Positions 61,713 to 64,000 of a stretch of 64,000 nt of DNA are shown here, piece by piece. Source of the DNA: CAYXVF01 sp964468125 (GTDB taxonomy: Bacteria > Myxococcota > XYA12-FULL-58-9 > CAYXVF01); contig CAYXVF010000008.1 of NCBI GenBank assembly GCA_964468125.1, positions 30,573 to 94,572 on the forward strand. The letters run 5' to 3'. A model generated the notes under the pieces. It searched no databases, was not told where the DNA came from, and was given only the letters and a program-made list of their open reading frames with translations. The first letter of the stretch is position 1. Every line of letters begins with the position of its first letter. Position numbers and translations under genes: made by a program.

Positions 61713-62255
61713 ATGAGCGACACCGAAGCGATATGGGTTGAGCAGGCCCGGGGAGGCGATTCACGCGCCATGGAACAGCTGTATCGAGCGCACGCCCCCG
61801 CGGTCCATGACTACGCCCTGCGCAGCTCGCGCAACCGAGATGTGGCGGAAGAAGTGACCCAAGAGACCTTCATCCGCGCGTTTCGCAGCATCGCGCGCTT
61901 CAAGGGCCAGTCGAAGTTCCGCACCTGGCTGTTTTCCATCGCGATCAACCGGCTGCGCACAGAGATGGGCAAGCGAGGGCGGCGCGCCTCGGAGATCGAG
62001 TTCGACGACCTCGAGCTCGGCGAGGAGACGCCCACGCCGAACGGGATGTCGCGCCGCACCCTCCTGCGGGCGCTCGACGAGCTCCCCGACGGCTATCGAG
62101 AGGTCGTCTTGATGCACGACCTGATGGGGATGGGCCACCAGGAGATCGCGGAGCTGCGCGAGACCTCAGTGGGAACGTCCAAGAGTCAGCTCCACAAGGC
62201 TCGCGCCAAGCTGCGCGAGATTCTGCTGGCGCAGGGAATGGAGGCGGCATGTTGA
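61713..62255 (+). CDS. ECF-type RNA polymerase sigma factor
   Basis: 180 residues from ATG 61713; an in-frame TTG at 61695 lies inside the predicted promoter. Region 2 is clear (YRAHAPAVHDYALRSS, DVAEEVTQETFIRAFRSI, KFRTWLFSIAINRLR), as is region 4 (LPDGYREVVLMHDLMGMGHQEIAELRETSVGTSKSQLHKARAKLRE). It should bind core polymerase and direct transcription of an envelope-stress regulon. It overlaps the downstream anti-sigma gene by 7 bases, so translation is coupled. The GCAACC-N17-GTC elements on both sides of its upstream region suggest its own targets. Confidence 0.94.
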   Translation: MSDTEAIWVEQARGGDSRAMEQLYRAHAPAVHDYALRSSRNRDVAEEVTQETFIRAFRSIARFKGQSKFRTWLFSIAINRLRTEMGKRGRRASEIEFDDLELGEETPTPNGMSRRTLLRALDELPDGYREVVLMHDLMGMGHQEIAELRETSVGTSKSQLHKARAKLREILLAQGMEAAC

Positions 62256-62926
62256 CCGACGAAAAACTCTCGGCCTACCTCGACGGCGATTTGAGCGATG
62301 AAGAGCGCATCGAGGTCCAAGTGCTCTTGGAGCGCGAGCCCGAAGCCGCCAGGCGGCTCGCCGAGCTCGAAGAGATCCGGGGGCTCCTCACGAGCACCCC
62401 CATAGCGGGCCCCTCTCGCGATCTCTGGGCTGCGATCGAGGCGGAGGTGACGCGCCCCCGCTGGTGGGAGCTCACATGGGTGAAGCTCACCCTACCGCTC
62501 GGAGTTGCGGCCGCAGCGGCGCTGGCGTTCATCGTCGCCAGAGGCCCGGGGAGTGCTTCCACACCTTCGTCTCCTCTCGTAGCGGTCGATGAGGCGACTC
62601 CGGGAGAGGACGAGCAGCTTCTCGCCGCCGCCGAGTCGGAGATCGCTCGCGCGAAGGAGTCTTATCTCGCGGCGATCGCGATGCTTGAGCAGCGTGCGGA
62701 GCGCTATACGGAGCGCCTCCCGGATGAGGAACGCATGAAGCTGAAGACGAGCTTGTTCGAGGTCGAGCAAGCGATTGCCCGCGTAGAAGGTGTGATCCAC
62801 GACAACCCGGCGGACGTCTCGGCGCACACCACCTTGGTCGCGCTCTACGATCAGAAGATGCGCGTTTTGAAGTCGACAGTAGATGTCGCCGAGAGCTTTC
62901 TCGGACAGCAGAGGGTAGAGAAATGA
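62249..62926 (+). CDS. Membrane anti-sigma factor (zinc-free type)
   Basis: 225 residues. The N-terminal ~60 residues are an anti-sigma-like helical domain (MLTDEKLSAYLDGDLSDEERIEVQVLL) with no HxxxCxxC zinc motif. A single membrane helix (~80-100, LTLPLGVAAAAALAFIVA) is followed by a helical periplasmic part (~110-225) rich in Glu and Ala. It is expected to hold the co-encoded sigma factor at the inner membrane until a signal triggers release. It overlaps the sigma gene at its 5' end and the DUF4097 gene by 4 bases at its 3' end. Confidence 0.85.
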   Translation: MLTDEKLSAYLDGDLSDEERIEVQVLLEREPEAARRLAELEEIRGLLTSTPIAGPSRDLWAAIEAEVTRPRWWELTWVKLTLPLGVAAAAALAFIVARGPGSASTPSSPLVAVDEATPGEDEQLLAAAESEIARAKESYLAAIAMLEQRAERYTERLPDEERMKLKTSLFEVEQAIARVEGVIHDNPADVSAHTTLVALYDQKMRVLKSTVDVAESFLGQQRVEK

Positions 62927-63957
62927 GTGTTGAGACCTCGATGTTTATCGCGCTGTTCGCGCTGTTGTTCTCCTCCACGGCATTTGCCGGTGATGCGGTG
63001 GTCAAGACGTACCCCGCCAAGAACGTGAAGCTGCTGAAGCTCTCGGCTTCTTCCGGTTCGATCTCCGTGGTGACTCAGGAATCGTTGAAAGAGATCAAGG
63101 TTGAAGTCGAGAATGACGAGTATCTCGAGATGCTTCGCGAGCGCGAGGAAGAGCGCCGCCAGCGCGAGCTCGAACGTCGTGAGCGCGAGCTCGAACGTCG
63201 TGAGCGTGAACGGGCCCGCCGTGAGCGTCGGGAGAGCGACCGCAGCCGCGACAGCGGCGAAGACAGCAACGAGGAAGACGAGGAGTGGGACGAGTTCTTC
63301 GGACGAAGCGACGAAAATGACGCAGACCGCGCCGTGCGCAGCGAGTTGTCCGGCGGCCAGCTCGCCTTGAAAGTGCGCAACGGCGACATGAAGGTCTACG
63401 CGCCGAAGGGAATCGACGTCTCGGTGAAATCACAGAGCGGCGAGCTCGAGCTCTCGGGTGATTTCGGCAACGTCGACATCCGGGGGTGGTCAGGCTCGAT
63501 CCGCATGAAGGGCACGGCCGCGGGCCTCGATGCCAAGACTTTGAGCGGCGATGTCGATGTCGACGTCAGAGCACCGGTGCAGCAGGTCGAGTCGATTTCC
63601 GGCGATGTGAAGGTCGCCGGGAAGTCTACGGACCTCACCGTGGCCGCGACCTCCGGCGACATCTTGGTCCGCTATATGCCCGAGCGTCTCAACGCGAAGA
63701 CGGTCAGTGGCGAAATCAAGATCAAAGGAGAACTCGCGAAATCCTCCGTTCACGAGTTCGAAGCGGTCTCCGGTGATGTCTACGTCTGGATCACGAACGG
63801 TACGGGCTTCAACGTGAGCGCGACGAGCTTCGACTCGGACCTCTGGATCAACGACCAGCGCTTTGAGGGTAAGGTGAAGAAGACCGTCGGAGATGGATCG
63901 GCTACACTCCGCATTGCCACGATGAATGGCGAGGTCCGAATCAAGCAGGAGAAATGA
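62923..63957 (+). CDS. Secreted DUF4097-type beta-helical protein with charged helical insert
   Basis: 344 residues. A Sec signal (MFIALFALLFSSTAFAG) is followed by the DUF4097/putative adhesin fold of repeated short strands: LSASSGSISVV, KSQSGELELSGDFG, KTLSGDVDVDV, ESISGDVKVAG, KTVSGEIKIKG, EAVSGDVYVW, with the SG(D/E) turn characteristic of the family. An unusual Arg/Glu helix (~60-105), partly made of tandem repeats of RERELER, and an acidic stretch interrupt the first strands. The gene is coupled to the anti-sigma gene (4-base overlap); DUF4097 proteins are frequent partners of ECF modules. Likely role: envelope-stress reporting or effector in the periplasm. Confidence 0.88.
   Translation: MSVETSMFIALFALLFSSTAFAGDAVVKTYPAKNVKLLKLSASSGSISVVTQESLKEIKVEVENDEYLEMLREREEERRQRELERRERELERRERERARRERRESDRSRDSGEDSNEEDEEWDEFFGRSDENDADRAVRSELSGGQLALKVRNGDMKVYAPKGIDVSVKSQSGELELSGDFGNVDIRGWSGSIRMKGTAAGLDAKTLSGDVDVDVRAPVQQVESISGDVKVAGKSTDLTVAATSGDILVRYMPERLNAKTVSGEIKIKGELAKSSVHEFEAVSGDVYVWITNGTGFNVSATSFDSDLWINDQRFEGKVKKTVGDGSATLRIATMNGEVRIKQEK
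63160..63201 (+). repeat. 21-bp tandem repeat, two copies, coding
   Basis: 63160-63180 and 63181-63201 are identical except for the first base and encode the ERELERR heptad twice. Gain or loss of a unit keeps the frame. Confidence 0.85.
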
Positions 63958-63980
63958 TCGGCAGGAGGAGACACGCTCCC

Positions 63981-64000
63981 ATGCGACGCGGCACGAACTG
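63981..64000 (+). CDS. Start of a further gene (partial)
   Basis: GGAGGAG at 63963-63969 precedes ATG 63981, 23 bases after the DUF4097 stop. Only six codons (MRRGTN) are visible. It is probably the next gene of the ECF operon; product unknown. Confidence 0.5.

Noticed and set aside
23..64000. CRISPR arrays, tRNAs, insertion sequences, prophage genes
   Set aside because: I scanned for spaced repeats, transposase or integrase motifs and tRNA-like arms and saw none; a dedicated search could still find a short tRNA.

Overview
The window is GC-rich, almost fully coding DNA that looks like a chromosomal segment of a myxobacterium-like (Myxococcota or related former deltaproteobacterial) genome. 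This is inferred from content: two Hanks-type Ser/Thr kinases, many lipoproteins, TPR-heavy giant proteins, CHAT/caspase-like domains, a Roadblock protein, an RsbU/RsbW fusion and a complete type IVa pilus alignment operon. I see no tRNA, rRNA, CRISPR array, transposase, integrase or phage gene. The run of N at 8078-8177 is flanked by the same 55 bases on both sides, so this is a draft assembly with a false gap. No gene-free stretch exceeds about 300 bases.

Layout. 1-4266 (-) is the 5' part of a very large protein with peptidoglycan-binding-like modules and a caspase-like His/Cys fold. 4461-7102 (+) holds a lipoprotein/outer-membrane pair, a DUF2237 protein and an N-terminally short AHSA1 domain. 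7125-12638 has a coiled-coil secreted protein, a small ORF hidden by the gap, an EAL phosphodiesterase with a dead GGDEF, a prolyl oligopeptidase and a ClpP. 12659-16045 (-) is an isoquinoline-oxidoreductase-type molybdenum hydroxylase with its di-heme cytochrome. 16599-24872 (+) runs from a STAS/phosphatase-kinase switch through two glycosyltransferases, glutaryl-CoA dehydrogenase and a MarR regulator to a double ketosynthase that converges on an ACP.

25154-38557 contains the most unusual locus. An AsmA/YdbH-like 1195-residue envelope protein, a DUF1318 (YdbL-like) lipoprotein and a 2617-residue lipoprotein (beta-propeller, TPRs, a degenerate CHAT, more TPRs, an intact CHAT) are tightly coupled on the minus strand. 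I read this as a predicted intermembrane lipid-transport bridge joined to a caspase-like effector or sensor. 39395-53707 (-) is pilMNOPQ followed by fused aroK-aroB, a lipoprotein, a TPR/Roadblock protein, aroQ, efp and a 1079-residue TPR protein. PilQ carries an extra coiled coil of about 370 residues.

53914-64000 contains an Rrf2 regulator, an unknown acidic protein, two Ser/Thr kinases, a CYTH phosphatase, a TPR-CapA lipoprotein, and an ECF sigma/anti-sigma/DUF4097 envelope-stress operon. Divergent from the sigma gene is a previously unmarked 48-codon secreted ORF. Each side of that divergent region carries a GCAACC-N17-GTC element, which suggests that the ECF sigma factor controls both its own operon and the small ORF-sensor kinase-CapA gene set.
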